The notes beneath the pieces were generated by a model. The model searched no databases and was not told the origin of the DNA. It saw only the letters and a list, made by a program, of their open reading frames with translations. The translations under genes were made by a program, and so were the position numbers. From Desulfosoma caldarium (lineage in GTDB: Bacteria > Desulfobacterota > Syntrophobacteria > Syntrophobacterales > DSM-9756), in NCBI RefSeq assembly GCF_003751385.1, contig NZ_RJVA01000012.1, positions 186,001 through 250,000 on the forward strand: a stretch of 64,000 bases of DNA, given 5' to 3'. Numbering within the stretch: the stretch's first letter is position 1; each line of letters starts with the position of its first letter. Below, piece by piece: positions 27,701 to 36,742 of this stretch.

Positions 27701-29365
27701 ATGGCCCAGAGAATCGTTCGAGGTTTTCCGGCAACGTCCAACGACGCCTACCCATTAAACATGATCACCTTTTTAAAGCATGCTGCGAGGAATTATCCTG
27801 AAGCGGAGGTTGTTTCCAGAAACCTGGACGGCTCGCTGTATCGAAGCACGTATGGGGAAGTGGAACGGCGTGTGCGCCGACTGGCCAAAGCCCTCACAAA
27901 GCTTGGGGTTGCGCCGGGAGATCGTGTGGGCGCCTTGGACTGGAACACGCATCGGTTCATGGAACTATATTTTGCCGTTTCGGGTATTGGAGCGGTACTT
28001 TTGGAATTAAATCCGCGCATTTCAGCCGCCGAGCGCGCTTATGTGATCAACCACAGCGAAGCCCGGTTCGTGGCGGTTGCCGCGTCGCTGAGGCCCCTCA
28101 TGGAGCCTTTGGCCGGAGAATGCCCCACAGTGCAGGGCTTGATCGTTTTGGACGATCTGGGTACGGGGGTGGGAGAGAGCGCCTTTCCCGCCGCCTACGA
28201 CTATGAGGCACTCCTTGCCGAGGCGGACGAAGACTTTGAATTTCCGTGGATCGAAGAAACATCGGCTTGCACAGCCTGCTACACGTCGGGCACCACGGGA
28301 AAACCCAAGGGTGTCTACAATTCCCATCGGGCCATGTACCTGCACACCTTGGCCATCGCCCAGGCGCTGCACATGACCCAAGATGACGTCATTATGCAAA
28401 TCGTGCCCATGTTTCACGCTCAAGGTTGGGGCATGTTCTTTTGCGGGCCCATGCTCGGTGCTAAGCTCGTGTTTCCAGGTCGCTACACCATGGAAGACCC
28501 ATCGCCTTTAGTGGACTTGCTTGTGAAGGAAAAGGTCACCGTGACTTGTGGAGCGCCGGCCATCTTTCTGCCCATGTTACACCACATCAAGAACCTTCCC
28601 ACCAAGCCGGACTTTCGCGGATTGCGCATGATCAGCGGAGCCACGGAACCACCTTTAGCCCTGATGAAAGGCTATGACGAGCTGGGCGGAGCGCAGGTTA
28701 TTCACGCCTACGGTGCCACGGAAACGGCGCCCTTGGTGACCGTCAATCACCTGAAGCCTTCCCTACGGGGATTGTCGGAGGCCGATCGGTGGGAACTTCG
28801 AAAAAAACAAGGGCTTCCCGTAGTGGGGCTGGACGTGATGATCGAGGGCCCCGACGGGACACCGGTTCCTCGGGATGGCAAAAGCGTGGGTGAAGTTCTC
28901 ATTCGAGGCCCCTGGGTCACGCGCCGTTACCACAACGATCCGCGCAGTGACGAATCCTTTACCGAAGACGGCTACTGGCGCAGCGGCGATGCGGGAACCC
29001 TCGATCCCAATGGCTACCTTAAAATTACCGACCGTTTCAAGGACCTCATCAAGAGCGGTGGTGAATGGATTTCGTCCATCGATTTGGAAAATGCCATCAT
29101 GGCCCATCCCGACGTTCTTGAGGCGGCGGTGATCGGTATTGCCCATCCCAAATGGGAGGAACGTCCCCTGGCGTTGGTGGTGCTGAAAGAGGCGGCCAAA
29201 GGCCGAGTGAACAAGGAAGCTATCCTGGATTTCATTCGGCCTCATTTTGCCAAATGGCAACTGCCCGACGATGTGCTTTTTGTGGAGGCCATTCCCAAGA
29301 CGAGTGTGGGCAAATTCGCCAAAAGGGTTGCGCGACAACAGTACGCGGGGCACTATGGAGCGTAA
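27701..29365 (+). CDS. Fatty-acid/medium-chain acyl-CoA ligase (AlkK-like)
   Basis: Adenylate-forming ligase of 554 residues. P-loop CYTSGTTGKPKGVYNSH is near residues 197-213, IHAYGATETAPLV in the middle, and GDAGTLDPNGYLKITDRFKD then KSGGEWISSIDLENAI in the C-terminal domain. The catalytic lysine is in KTSVGKFAKR. Residues 16-30 (NDAYPLNMITFLKHA) are typical of AlkK-like fatty acyl-CoA synthetases. It has a clear ribosome site (CGGAGGTGCGCTC). It opens the + strand acyl-CoA cluster, and the crotonase follows after 116 bases. Confidence 0.9.
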   Translation: MAQRIVRGFPATSNDAYPLNMITFLKHAARNYPEAEVVSRNLDGSLYRSTYGEVERRVRRLAKALTKLGVAPGDRVGALDWNTHRFMELYFAVSGIGAVLLELNPRISAAERAYVINHSEARFVAVAASLRPLMEPLAGECPTVQGLIVLDDLGTGVGESAFPAAYDYEALLAEADEDFEFPWIEETSACTACYTSGTTGKPKGVYNSHRAMYLHTLAIAQALHMTQDDVIMQIVPMFHAQGWGMFFCGPMLGAKLVFPGRYTMEDPSPLVDLLVKEKVTVTCGAPAIFLPMLHHIKNLPTKPDFRGLRMISGATEPPLALMKGYDELGGAQVIHAYGATETAPLVTVNHLKPSLRGLSEADRWELRKKQGLPVVGLDVMIEGPDGTPVPRDGKSVGEVLIRGPWVTRRYHNDPRSDESFTEDGYWRSGDAGTLDPNGYLKITDRFKDLIKSGGEWISSIDLENAIMAHPDVLEAAVIGIAHPKWEERPLALVVLKEAAKGRVNKEAILDFIRPHFAKWQLPDDVLFVEAIPKTSVGKFAKRVARQQYAGHYGA

Positions 29366-29481
29366 GCGCCTGGATTCATAATGGGATAGCAACGTGACAG
29401 GGATGCACCCACGCAACCAGCGCTCACCGCTGCGACACAATGAGGATTCTGGGCTAACAATCGATGGTTTGAGGAGGCCTT

Positions 29482-30261
29482 ATGCCTGACTGTGTGGTCG
29501 TGACGAATCATGGACCGATTCGGGAAGTGACCATGAACCGCCCCCGGAACCTGAACGCTTTGAACCTGGAGCTCATGAGCGAACTGGCCGATGCCATGAC
29601 GGCTGCGGCGGTGGATCCGTCCGTGCGCGGCGTGCTCTTTTCCGGGCGCGGACGGGCCTTTTGTGCCGGCGGAGACTTGAAGTGGGCTTTGGATTATGCC
29701 AGCGATCCCGGCATCTCGCTTCATGTCCTGGCGGGGCAGCTCAATCGTTTGGCCGTTCAAATACGTTCCATGCCCAAGCCCGTGGTGGCTGCCGTGCAGG
29801 GGGCCGCAGCCGGCGCCGGGTTTATGCTGGCTTTGGCCTGCGATTTTCGCATCATGGAACAATCGGCGTTCTTTCAGCAAGCCTATACCTCCAATGGGCT
29901 GTGCATTGACGGAGGGGGAACCTTTTCCCTGCCTCGCTTGGTGGGCTTGGCTCGTGCCATGGAAATTGCTGCCTTTGACGAGCGAATTTCGGCGCCAAAG
30001 GCCCTGGAGTGGGGATTGGCGACGCGCCTTGTGCCTGATGGCACAGCACATGAAGAAGCGCTGAAAATGCTGCAAGATCTGGCCCGGCGATCCTTGCATG
30101 CATTTCGTTGTACCAAGGAACTTCTCAACGGATCGTTTCAAAGGTCTTTTGAAGAACAGGCGGAATGGGAGCGCCGCTCTTTGGTGGCGTGCGCCCGTCA
30201 TGCAGACGGCCGAGAAGGGCTTCAAGCTTTTGTGGAAAAGAGACCGCCTCAGTTTATCTAA
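29482..30261 (+). CDS. Enoyl-CoA hydratase/isomerase (crotonase) family protein
   Basis: A 259-residue crotonase-fold protein. The oxyanion-hole and CoA-binding segments are GRGRAFCAGGDLKWAL (about residues 55-70) and VQGAAAGAGFMLALACDFRI (about 105-124). NGLCIDGGGTFSLPRLVGL follows. The two glutamates that drive hydration in classical crotonase are not obvious: position one reads FMLAL and position two carries DGGG. The reaction (hydration, isomerisation or other) is therefore uncertain. Ribosome site GAGGAGG precedes the ATG. Neighbours point to acyl-CoA degradation. Confidence 0.87.
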   Translation: MPDCVVVTNHGPIREVTMNRPRNLNALNLELMSELADAMTAAAVDPSVRGVLFSGRGRAFCAGGDLKWALDYASDPGISLHVLAGQLNRLAVQIRSMPKPVVAAVQGAAAGAGFMLALACDFRIMEQSAFFQQAYTSNGLCIDGGGTFSLPRLVGLARAMEIAAFDERISAPKALEWGLATRLVPDGTAHEEALKMLQDLARRSLHAFRCTKELLNGSFQRSFEEQAEWERRSLVACARHADGREGLQAFVEKRPPQFI

Positions 30262-30588
30262 GAGGAGTTGAAGCGTCGACTATGGGAATCGGCGCAGGTG
30301 GGCGGCGCCTGGGGCTTTTCGACTTGCTGGCAGCGGTTTCCTGAAAACGGCCACAACGCCTTGTTCATGGCACCACCGCCATGCCCGCGCACACGAATTT
30401 TTAAACCTTAAGAGGCGATCATCCATGGAGGCGATGGGTCATTCCCGCGAACCCGGGAATCCAGAATTCCATCATCGTGCCGAGTGCCTTTTCGCCCTCG
30501 GTAGAGACTGGCGTTAGGGGGATGGGGGCGACCTGACATGGTCCTTTGACGACTTCGGGATACACATCCAGAAAAAAGGAGAGATCCC
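30262..30588. repeat. Intergenic region carrying a dispersed palindromic repeat
   Basis: At about 30437-30465 lies GGTCATTCCCGCGAACCCGG followed by GAATCCAG. This is the widespread 'CGGGAATGAC' extragenic palindrome family often mis-annotated as short peptides (WIPGFAGMT). The rest of the 327 bases holds no gene. The ribosome site of the next ligase (AAAAGGAGAG) is at the end. Confidence 0.55.
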
Positions 30589-32241
30589 ATGGTAAAGAGC
30601 ACATCCCTTCCAGAGGAGCTTCGGCGGCATTATGAGCGTTTCGACCGAGAAAGCATCGCGTTCTTGCGTTCCCGCTACAACCGCATCACCCGCTGGGTGA
30701 TTGCGGACATCGTGCGGCGCAGCGCCTATCGATACCCGGAAAAGCCCGCCTTGATTTTCGGCAACCAGACCCTCACCTATGCGGAGCTCGACGAAGCCAC
30801 AAACCGCGTGGCCCAAGGGCTTTTGGCTTTGGGTCTGAAGCGTTTTGACCGTGTGGCCATTTTGGCCCACAACACCATTCACCATGTGCTCACCTGGCTG
30901 GGAACGGCCAAGGCCGGAGGCATTTATCTGGCCATCAATTACCTGCTTCGCGGCAAGGACATTGCCTACTGTATCAACCACTCGGAAGCTCGGTTTTTCA
31001 TCGTGGAAGACGCTCTCTTCGAACTGGTCGAAGGTGTTTTGGGGGAGATGCCCACGGTGAGCCATCGGCTCTGGTCCAACCAGGGAGCAGGGCGCCCGGC
31101 CCCGGAAGGTTGGCTCGATTTTGACGTGTGGGCCAATGCCCAGTCGAGCGAAGAGCCTGATGTGGAGTTGCATATCGAGGATCCTGTGCAAATGACCTAC
31201 ACCAGCGGCACCGAATCCCTGCCCAAGGGCGTGGTGCTCACCAACCAGTCCCTCATGGCCCAGTACATGGGCTGCATCGTGGATGGTGAATACCATCCGC
31301 AGGACGTGAACCTTAATGCTTTGCCCATCTTTCACTGCGCTCAACGAGACGTGTTTCTGACGCCCTTTTTCTGGCTTGGGGCCACCAACGTGTTGCTTCC
31401 CACGGCCGATGTGCCCACCATTTTGCAAAAGATTGAAGAGCATCGCGCCACGGTCTTTTTTGCTCCGCCCACCGTGTGGATCGGGCTGTTGCGGCATCCG
31501 GATTTTGACAAGCGGGATCTATCTTCCGTGCAAAAGGGCTATTATGGCGCCTCCATTATGCCCGTGGAGGTTTTGAAGGAAATTCAACGAAGGCTTCCCT
31601 CGTGTCAAAGGCTTTTCAACTATTATGGGCAAACAGAACTCTCACCCTACCACACCATCCTCAAACCTGCCGATCAATTGACCAAACCGGGATCTGCCGG
31701 CATGGGCGGCCTGAACATGGAAACGGCGCTGCTGGACGATTTGTGCCGACCGGTCCAAGGCCCTGGCATTCCAGGGGAGATCTGCGGTCGGGGACCTCAC
31801 GTCATGCTCATGTATTTCAAGGATGCTGAAAAGACCGAAGAAGCCATGGCCGGCGGATGGTTTCATTCGGGCGACGTGGGCGTCTACGATGAGGACCGTT
31901 ACATCACCGTGGTGGACCGCAAGAAGGACATGGTGAAGACCGGCGGCGAGAACGTTTCCACGCGGGAAGTGGAAGAAGTTATTTACACGGACCCCAGAGT
32001 TTCGGAAGTGGCCGTCATCGGTGTGCCGCACCCCAAATGGATAGAAGCCGTCACGGCCATTGTAGTGCCCAAGGCCGGGCAAACCATTTCGGAAGAAGAA
32101 ATCGTGGCCCTGTGCAAAAACGAGCTGGCGGCTTTCAAGGTGCCCAAAGCGGTGGTGATCGTGGAGGCGCTTCCCAAAACGCCGACGGGAAAGATCCTCA
32201 AACGGGATTTGCGCCGCCATTACCAAAATCTCTTCTCTTGA
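30589..32241 (+). CDS. AMP-dependent acyl-CoA synthetase (FadD-like)
   Basis: A 550-residue adenylate-forming enzyme. The P-loop TYTSGTESLPKGVVLTN is near residues 203-219, NYYGQTELSP near 345, and HSGDVGVYDEDRYITVVDRK then DMVKTGGENVSTREVE mark the C-terminal domain. The catalytic lysine is in TPTGKILKRDL. The P-loop has ESLPKG where most ligases have TGxPKG, a mild deviation. It lies 327 bases after the crotonase, with its own strong ribosome site. Substrate is unknown; a fatty or aromatic acid is likely from context. Confidence 0.9.
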   Translation: MVKSTSLPEELRRHYERFDRESIAFLRSRYNRITRWVIADIVRRSAYRYPEKPALIFGNQTLTYAELDEATNRVAQGLLALGLKRFDRVAILAHNTIHHVLTWLGTAKAGGIYLAINYLLRGKDIAYCINHSEARFFIVEDALFELVEGVLGEMPTVSHRLWSNQGAGRPAPEGWLDFDVWANAQSSEEPDVELHIEDPVQMTYTSGTESLPKGVVLTNQSLMAQYMGCIVDGEYHPQDVNLNALPIFHCAQRDVFLTPFFWLGATNVLLPTADVPTILQKIEEHRATVFFAPPTVWIGLLRHPDFDKRDLSSVQKGYYGASIMPVEVLKEIQRRLPSCQRLFNYYGQTELSPYHTILKPADQLTKPGSAGMGGLNMETALLDDLCRPVQGPGIPGEICGRGPHVMLMYFKDAEKTEEAMAGGWFHSGDVGVYDEDRYITVVDRKKDMVKTGGENVSTREVEEVIYTDPRVSEVAVIGVPHPKWIEAVTAIVVPKAGQTISEEEIVALCKNELAAFKVPKAVVIVEALPKTPTGKILKRDLRRHYQNLFS

Positions 32242-32251
32242 GAAAACTAAG

Positions 32252-32680
32252 TTACAAGGCGCGGCCCCAGCGCAGGGCATGCAAAGGAAAGGCGAGGCCA
32301 AAGGGTTGCAGAAGCCATTCGGAACTCAGGCGCCTAAGCGGCAAATACGCCAGCCTTTTGCCACGAAAGGCAAGTCGACCTTTGCGGAGTTTGGAAAGAA
32401 GTTCTTCCTTGGCAGGGCTGGACGCGCCCAAAAGGATCGGGCAGGCCTGAAAGGCTTCCACAGAAGGCAGCGTGACGGGATAGAGGTTTTTGGAAAAGGG
32501 AGCCGGTTCGGCCACCTCCATTTCAAGCTGCGCGACTGTGGCAGTTCGGGCCATTCGAAGGAAATACCTGGGCGCCACTTTAAAAGCAGGCACCCAGAAG
32601 TGAAACGGCCGATGGGCCCGCAGCGTCAGGCCCACGAGGGCGGCTCGAGTTAGCGTGCGAAATTCTTCGACGGTTTCCAA
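32252..32680 (-). CDS. Hypothetical protein, possibly the C-terminal part of an SPFH-associated partner
   Basis: A 142-residue frame, not recognised with confidence. It reads like the end of a longer soluble protein, with RPFHFWVPAFKVAPRYFLRM and LRRLSSEWLLQPFGLAFPLH as its most structured segments. The start overlaps the tail of the SPFH pseudogene. Because the SPFH gene upstream is broken, this may itself be a leftover fragment of its zinc-ribbon partner. Function unknown. Confidence 0.4.
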   Translation of the reverse strand: METVEEFRTLTRAALVGLTLRAHRPFHFWVPAFKVAPRYFLRMARTATVAQLEMEVAEPAPFSKNLYPVTLPSVEAFQACPILLGASSPAKEELLSKLRKGRLAFRGKRLAYLPLRRLSSEWLLQPFGLAFPLHALRWGRAL

Positions 32681-33216
32681 AACAAAACCTTAACCTCTTG
32701 CGTGGTGAAATGTCCCAAGGTGCCCACCAGGCGGTTGATGAACAAGACCGGCTGAACAATGCGCACGTTCACCACGCCGTGGGCTCGAACGCGAATGAGG
32801 CCCAGCGAGGCGTCTCGAAAGGCGACAGGATCCCGTGTGCCCATTTGAGGTTGGCAAAGACCTGGGTGTTGACGAAATAGACTTCTGCTCGAAGCGGGCT
32901 GGTAAAGGCTCAGGGAAAACTCTGAAGCTTGGTCTAGATGGGCATGTTAGCCGTCTTGAGTGTGTGGCGGCCCGGGTCAAAGGCCGCCACGGCCCTGCCT
33001 TGGTAAAACAGGACCGCCGCCTGGCTTTCCCGCACGGTGAGTTGGGCTCCGTACTTGATTTCTCCGGATCCATCCTCTGGTATGCGATAAAGCATGTCTT
33101 TGCCGGACGTGTCAAACCACTCGATAGCCTCCAAGAAAACCACATTGTCTGTTCCCACGAGAAATCCTTTGAATGTGGGCTGTCGTTTCTTCTGAGTGAA
33201 CGGTAGAAGTGCCACA
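32650..33216 (-). pseudogene. SPFH-domain (YdjI/virion-core-like) protein pseudogene
   Basis: The N-terminal SPFH sequence is clear on the minus strand: FLEAIEWFDTSGKDMLYRIP, EDGSGEIKYGAQLTVRESQA and GRHTLKTANMPI. In-frame stops then occur at TAG and TGA. The family text resumes as FTSPLRAEVYFVNTQVFANLKW, interrupted by a frameshift, then GTRDPVAFRDASLGLIRVRA and LFINRLVGTLGHFTTQEV. After that the remaining about 200 residues are missing. At least two stops, one frameshift and a 3' deletion make it dead. Confidence 0.8.
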
Positions 33217-33265
33217 AAACTTGAAGAAAAAATCCATGATTTCCATGGAACCTGGCGCAGGCCGA

Positions 33266-33829
33266 CTAAAGGAAAAGATCCGAGCGGTACTTGTGAATGA
33301 GAAGAAGTTCCACTTGCCAGCCTGCCATGATTTCTTCGCCGACCACCTGAAGGAGCGCTTTCATGGATGCGGGCCCGAGCTTTCTTTGAATGTCTTGGCA
33401 GAAATAGTTGAGGCAAAAATGATTCTTTGCCGTAAGGAGGCACCCCGTGTCGCCCAGAAAAAGGCATTGATCCTCGTAAGCGTGTCGTGTGGGCAAGGGG
33501 CAATCCAGCAGACGATTGATGAGCAAATGAGTGACAGTATAGTTCCATTCCATGTCGGGAAAACAACATCCCCCAAAGACGTGGGCGGCACAGGCGCTGC
33601 ACGCTTCAAAGATTCCGGCTTTGGCAAAAGCCGTGCGCGTTTTCTCAATGGCCGCTCTGTAAGCTTTCAAGGAAAGGGCGATTTTAGGGTCGGCAAGGAT
33701 TTCCGCCCCCAAAGCGTCGTGAAGGCGACAGGCCTGCAGCACATGGTGCGCGCGTTCCTTAGGCGCAGCAGCGTTGAGCTGCTTCATCAACTCCACCTCA
33801 ATTCCCTCCCAATAAGGAACCTGTTCCAT
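33266..33829 (-). CDS. Conserved cysteine-rich protein of unknown function
   Basis: A 187-residue protein I do not recognise. It is mostly helical in appearance. Cysteines cluster in two places: EACSACAAHVFGGCCFPDMEW (about residues 85-105) and CLLTAKNHFCLNYFCQDI (about 140-157). Such spacing could bind a metal or iron-sulphur cluster. No signal peptide or membrane segment is seen. It is the only apparently intact minus-strand gene beside the SPFH pseudogene, opposite to the flanking acyl-CoA genes. Confidence 0.6.
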   Translation of the reverse strand: MEQVPYWEGIEVELMKQLNAAAPKERAHHVLQACRLHDALGAEILADPKIALSLKAYRAAIEKTRTAFAKAGIFEACSACAAHVFGGCCFPDMEWNYTVTHLLINRLLDCPLPTRHAYEDQCLFLGDTGCLLTAKNHFCLNYFCQDIQRKLGPASMKALLQVVGEEIMAGWQVELLLIHKYRSDLFL

Positions 33830-34047
33830 GCCTGGACCGGATCAACCCCAGAATGCCATCCCATGAAAATCCCTTGGACGTTCATTGGCGATGGCACATT
33901 GCAGAACATTATAATAGGATCCGGCGCCTTTCCCTAGAGCCATCTTTAAGCTTGACATGGGGAAGAGGGTCTGCCAGGAACTGAACGAGCGGTCGGTTAG
34001 ATTTGGCAATTCCCATCTTTCCATCACCTTAAACCAAGGAGGAGTTC

Positions 34048-35508
34048 ATGGTCGGCATCCTTGCCTATGGAGCGTATCTGCCGAGATATCGGTTGGAACG
34101 AAAAACTGTGGCCAAGGCTATGGCCTGGATTAATCCCGCTGTGTGGGGCCTTGCGGGCGGAGAAAAGACCGTGGCGGGGGCGGATGAAGACGCCATCACC
34201 TTGGCTGTCGCGGCGGCGCGAAACGCGTGCCGTTTTCAACGCGATGCCGCCTGTGAAGCCCTCTTTGCCGCTTCGACCACGTTTCCGTACGCGGAACGCC
34301 AAAACGCCGCCATGATTCGAGAGGCCCTGAGCCTACCCGAGGAGGCGGCGGCGGTGGATGTGACCGGTTCGACCCGCGCGGGCACGGCGGCGATTCTTGC
34401 GGCGGCGGCCCAAGTGGCCGGCGGGGCATCGAAGCGGGCCATGGTGGTGGTGGCGGATGCGCGGCGCACCAAAATGGGAAGCACGGAAGAACTCCTTTTC
34501 GGCGATGGCGGCGCGGCGCTGGTATTGGGGTCCGAAGGGGTTCTCGCCGAACTTGTGGGAACCTTTTCCATGAGCGCCGACTTTCCCGGACCCCTTCGAG
34601 AAAACGAAAAGAGGCTGGGGCGTTCCTGGGAGGAGCGCTGGGTGCGTGACGAAGGCTATGTTTCACTCATTCCCAAGGCCATCCATGGCTACCTCAGTCG
34701 GGAAAAGATTACGGCGGATCTTTTTTCCGCACTCATCTATCCCTGTCCTTATCCCAGAGAACACGGCCTCATTGCCACCAAATTAGGCTTTTCCGCAGAC
34801 AAGGTGGCCGACCCTATGGCGGCCCTGGTTGGGGATACCGGAGCACCCCATCCCCTGCTCATGCTCTGTCATGTCTTGGAATCGGCGTCCCCGGGCGACC
34901 ACATTCTTGTGGTGGGATACGGAAGCGGTGTGGACGTTTTGCATTTTCGCGTCACAGAAGCCGCCGCCTCTTTCAAGCCTGCCTGGAGCTTTGACGCTCT
35001 GCTGGCGCGCAAAGCCCCGCTCACGCCATACGAAAAAGCCGCAGCTTTTCGAGAACTGGTCCCCGTGGAAACGGGGCTTCGGGGCGAGTTTCAGGCAGAA
35101 ACGCCCTTGTCGGTGCAATGGCGGTATCGGCGGGCCATTTTGGGCTTGGAAGGATCCCGGTGTCGCCGGTGCGGCACGCCTCAGTTTCCTCCGCAGCGCA
35201 TCTGCGCCATGGGCGAATGCCAGGCGGTGGACGAGATGGAACCGTATCTCTTTTCCGACAAGCCGGCGCGCATCTTCAGCTACACGGGGGACAACCTGGC
35301 GTTCTGCCTGGATCCTCCGCAGATCTACGGCATTGTGGACTTTGATGGGGGAGGGCGCATGATGCTGGATTTTACCGATTGCGACCTGGAATCCCTGAGC
35401 GTGAATCAGCCGGTGGAGCTGCATCTGCGCCGCAAATACCATGACGGTCAACGGGGCGTGCACACCTATTTTTGGAAGGCCGTGCCCATTGTTTCGGCGC
35501 AAGCCTAA
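34048..35508 (+). CDS. HMG-CoA-synthase-like thiolase-fold protein fused to a zinc-ribbon/OB (DUF35) domain, catalytic Cys missing
   Basis: A 486-residue fusion. Residues 1-330 match the archaeal HMG-CoA synthase/KAS III-like fold (GILAYGAYLPRYRLER at the start, FGDGGAALVLGSEG mid-protein). The nucleophile loop reads DVTGSTRAGTAA, where related enzymes have FACKAGTAA; cysteine is replaced by threonine. Residues 365-486 hold a zinc ribbon (CRRCGTPQFPPQRICAMGEC) and an OB fold (FSYTGDNLAFC, YGIVDFDGGGRMMLDFTDC). Such subunits partner SCP2-type thiolases, for example in BbsAB-type enzymes. The next gene, 13 bases on, is such a thiolase with its cysteine. Probably a non-catalytic scaffold or CoA-binding subunit. 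Confidence 0.82.
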   Translation: MVGILAYGAYLPRYRLERKTVAKAMAWINPAVWGLAGGEKTVAGADEDAITLAVAAARNACRFQRDAACEALFAASTTFPYAERQNAAMIREALSLPEEAAAVDVTGSTRAGTAAILAAAAQVAGGASKRAMVVVADARRTKMGSTEELLFGDGGAALVLGSEGVLAELVGTFSMSADFPGPLRENEKRLGRSWEERWVRDEGYVSLIPKAIHGYLSREKITADLFSALIYPCPYPREHGLIATKLGFSADKVADPMAALVGDTGAPHPLLMLCHVLESASPGDHILVVGYGSGVDVLHFRVTEAAASFKPAWSFDALLARKAPLTPYEKAAAFRELVPVETGLRGEFQAETPLSVQWRYRRAILGLEGSRCRRCGTPQFPPQRICAMGECQAVDEMEPYLFSDKPARIFSYTGDNLAFCLDPPQIYGIVDFDGGGRMMLDFTDCDLESLSVNQPVELHLRRKYHDGQRGVHTYFWKAVPIVSAQA

Positions 35509-35521
35509 GGAGGTGACGACC

Positions 35522-36718
35522 ATGGCGACGGGAATCAAAGACAAGGTGGCGATCATCGGCATGGGATGCACCCGGTTTGGGGAACGGTGGACCGACGGTG
35601 CCGAAGACCTTATGGTGGAAGCCTTCGTGGAAGCCCTGCAGGATGCCGGGATCGAAAAAAAAGAGATCGATGCGGCCTGGCTGGGCACCTGTTTTGATGA
35701 AGTCAATGTGGGCAAGAGCGCCATTCCTTTAGCGCAGGCCTTGAAACTTCCCAGCATTCCCGTGACGCGCGTGGAAAACTTCTGCGCCACGGGCACGGAA
35801 GCCTTTCGAGGCGCCTGTTATGCCGTGGCTTCGGGCGCGTGCCGCATCGCTCTGGCTCTCGGCGTGGAAAAACTCAAAGACACCGGCTACGGGGGGCTTC
35901 CCGGCTTCGACACGGCCATGGGAACCCTCAACCGATTCATCCTTCCCAATTTCACGGCTCCGGGGGGGTTTGCCCTTATGGCCACCCGCTACTTTGCCAA
36001 GTACGGCATTTCTCCCGAAGAAGGCAAAATGGCTCTGGCCAAGATCTCTTCCAAAAGCCATCGCTGTGGGGCCTTGAATCCCAAAGCACACCTGCGCAAG
36101 GAAGTTTCTCCGGAACAGGTGCTCAAAGCGCCCATCATCGCCTGGCCGCTGGGCTTGTTTGACTGCTGCGGGGTGAGTGACGGAGCGGCGGCCGCCATCG
36201 TGACCACACCTGATGTGGCGCGCGGCTTGGGCAAAACCCCGGTGATGGTCAAGGCGCTGCAAATCGCCGCCACGTCCGGCGAAGAGATGCTGACGACCCG
36301 GTGGGATGGCACCTATTTGAAAACAACCACCGAAGCGGCCAAACGGGCCTATGCGGAAGCGGGTATCACGCGGCCGCGAGAAGAACTGAGTGTTCTGGAA
36401 GTCCACGACTGCTTTTCCATCACCGAACTCGTGACCTACGAAGACCTGCAGATTTCCGAGCGGGGTCGCGCCATTCGAGACATCAACGAGGGTTTTTTTG
36501 AACTGGATGGAAAGATTCCATGCCAGTCTGACGGAGGCCTTAAGTGCTTCGGGCATCCCATCGGGGCTTCCGGCATTCGCATGATCTATGAAGTCTACAA
36601 CCAACTGTTGCATCGCGCAGGGCCCCGTCAGATTCCCGATCCTAGACTGGGTCTGACCCACAATCTGGGTGGCATTCCATCGTTCAGTGTCTGCAGTGTT
36701 GGCATTTTCGGCCTTTAG
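35522..36718 (+). CDS. SCP2-type thiolase (acetyl-CoA acyltransferase-like)
   Basis: A 398-residue thiolase that would carry out the final C-C cleavage of beta-oxidation. The nucleophile loop VENFCATGTEAFRGA has the catalytic cysteine near residue 89. The histidine motif EVHDCFSITEL is near 298 and CFGHPIGASG near 340. ATG at 35522 follows AAGGAGGTGACGACC, an excellent ribosome site; a longer frame is unnecessary. It follows the thiolase-fold/OB partner by 13 bases and precedes a CoA ligase by 24 bases, so all three are co-transcribed. Confidence 0.9.
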   Translation: MATGIKDKVAIIGMGCTRFGERWTDGAEDLMVEAFVEALQDAGIEKKEIDAAWLGTCFDEVNVGKSAIPLAQALKLPSIPVTRVENFCATGTEAFRGACYAVASGACRIALALGVEKLKDTGYGGLPGFDTAMGTLNRFILPNFTAPGGFALMATRYFAKYGISPEEGKMALAKISSKSHRCGALNPKAHLRKEVSPEQVLKAPIIAWPLGLFDCCGVSDGAAAAIVTTPDVARGLGKTPVMVKALQIAATSGEEMLTTRWDGTYLKTTTEAAKRAYAEAGITRPREELSVLEVHDCFSITELVTYEDLQISERGRAIRDINEGFFELDGKIPCQSDGGLKCFGHPIGASGIRMIYEVYNQLLHRAGPRQIPDPRLGLTHNLGGIPSFSVCSVGIFGL

Positions 36719-36742
36719 CCCCCGAGCCCAAAGGAGAACCCT

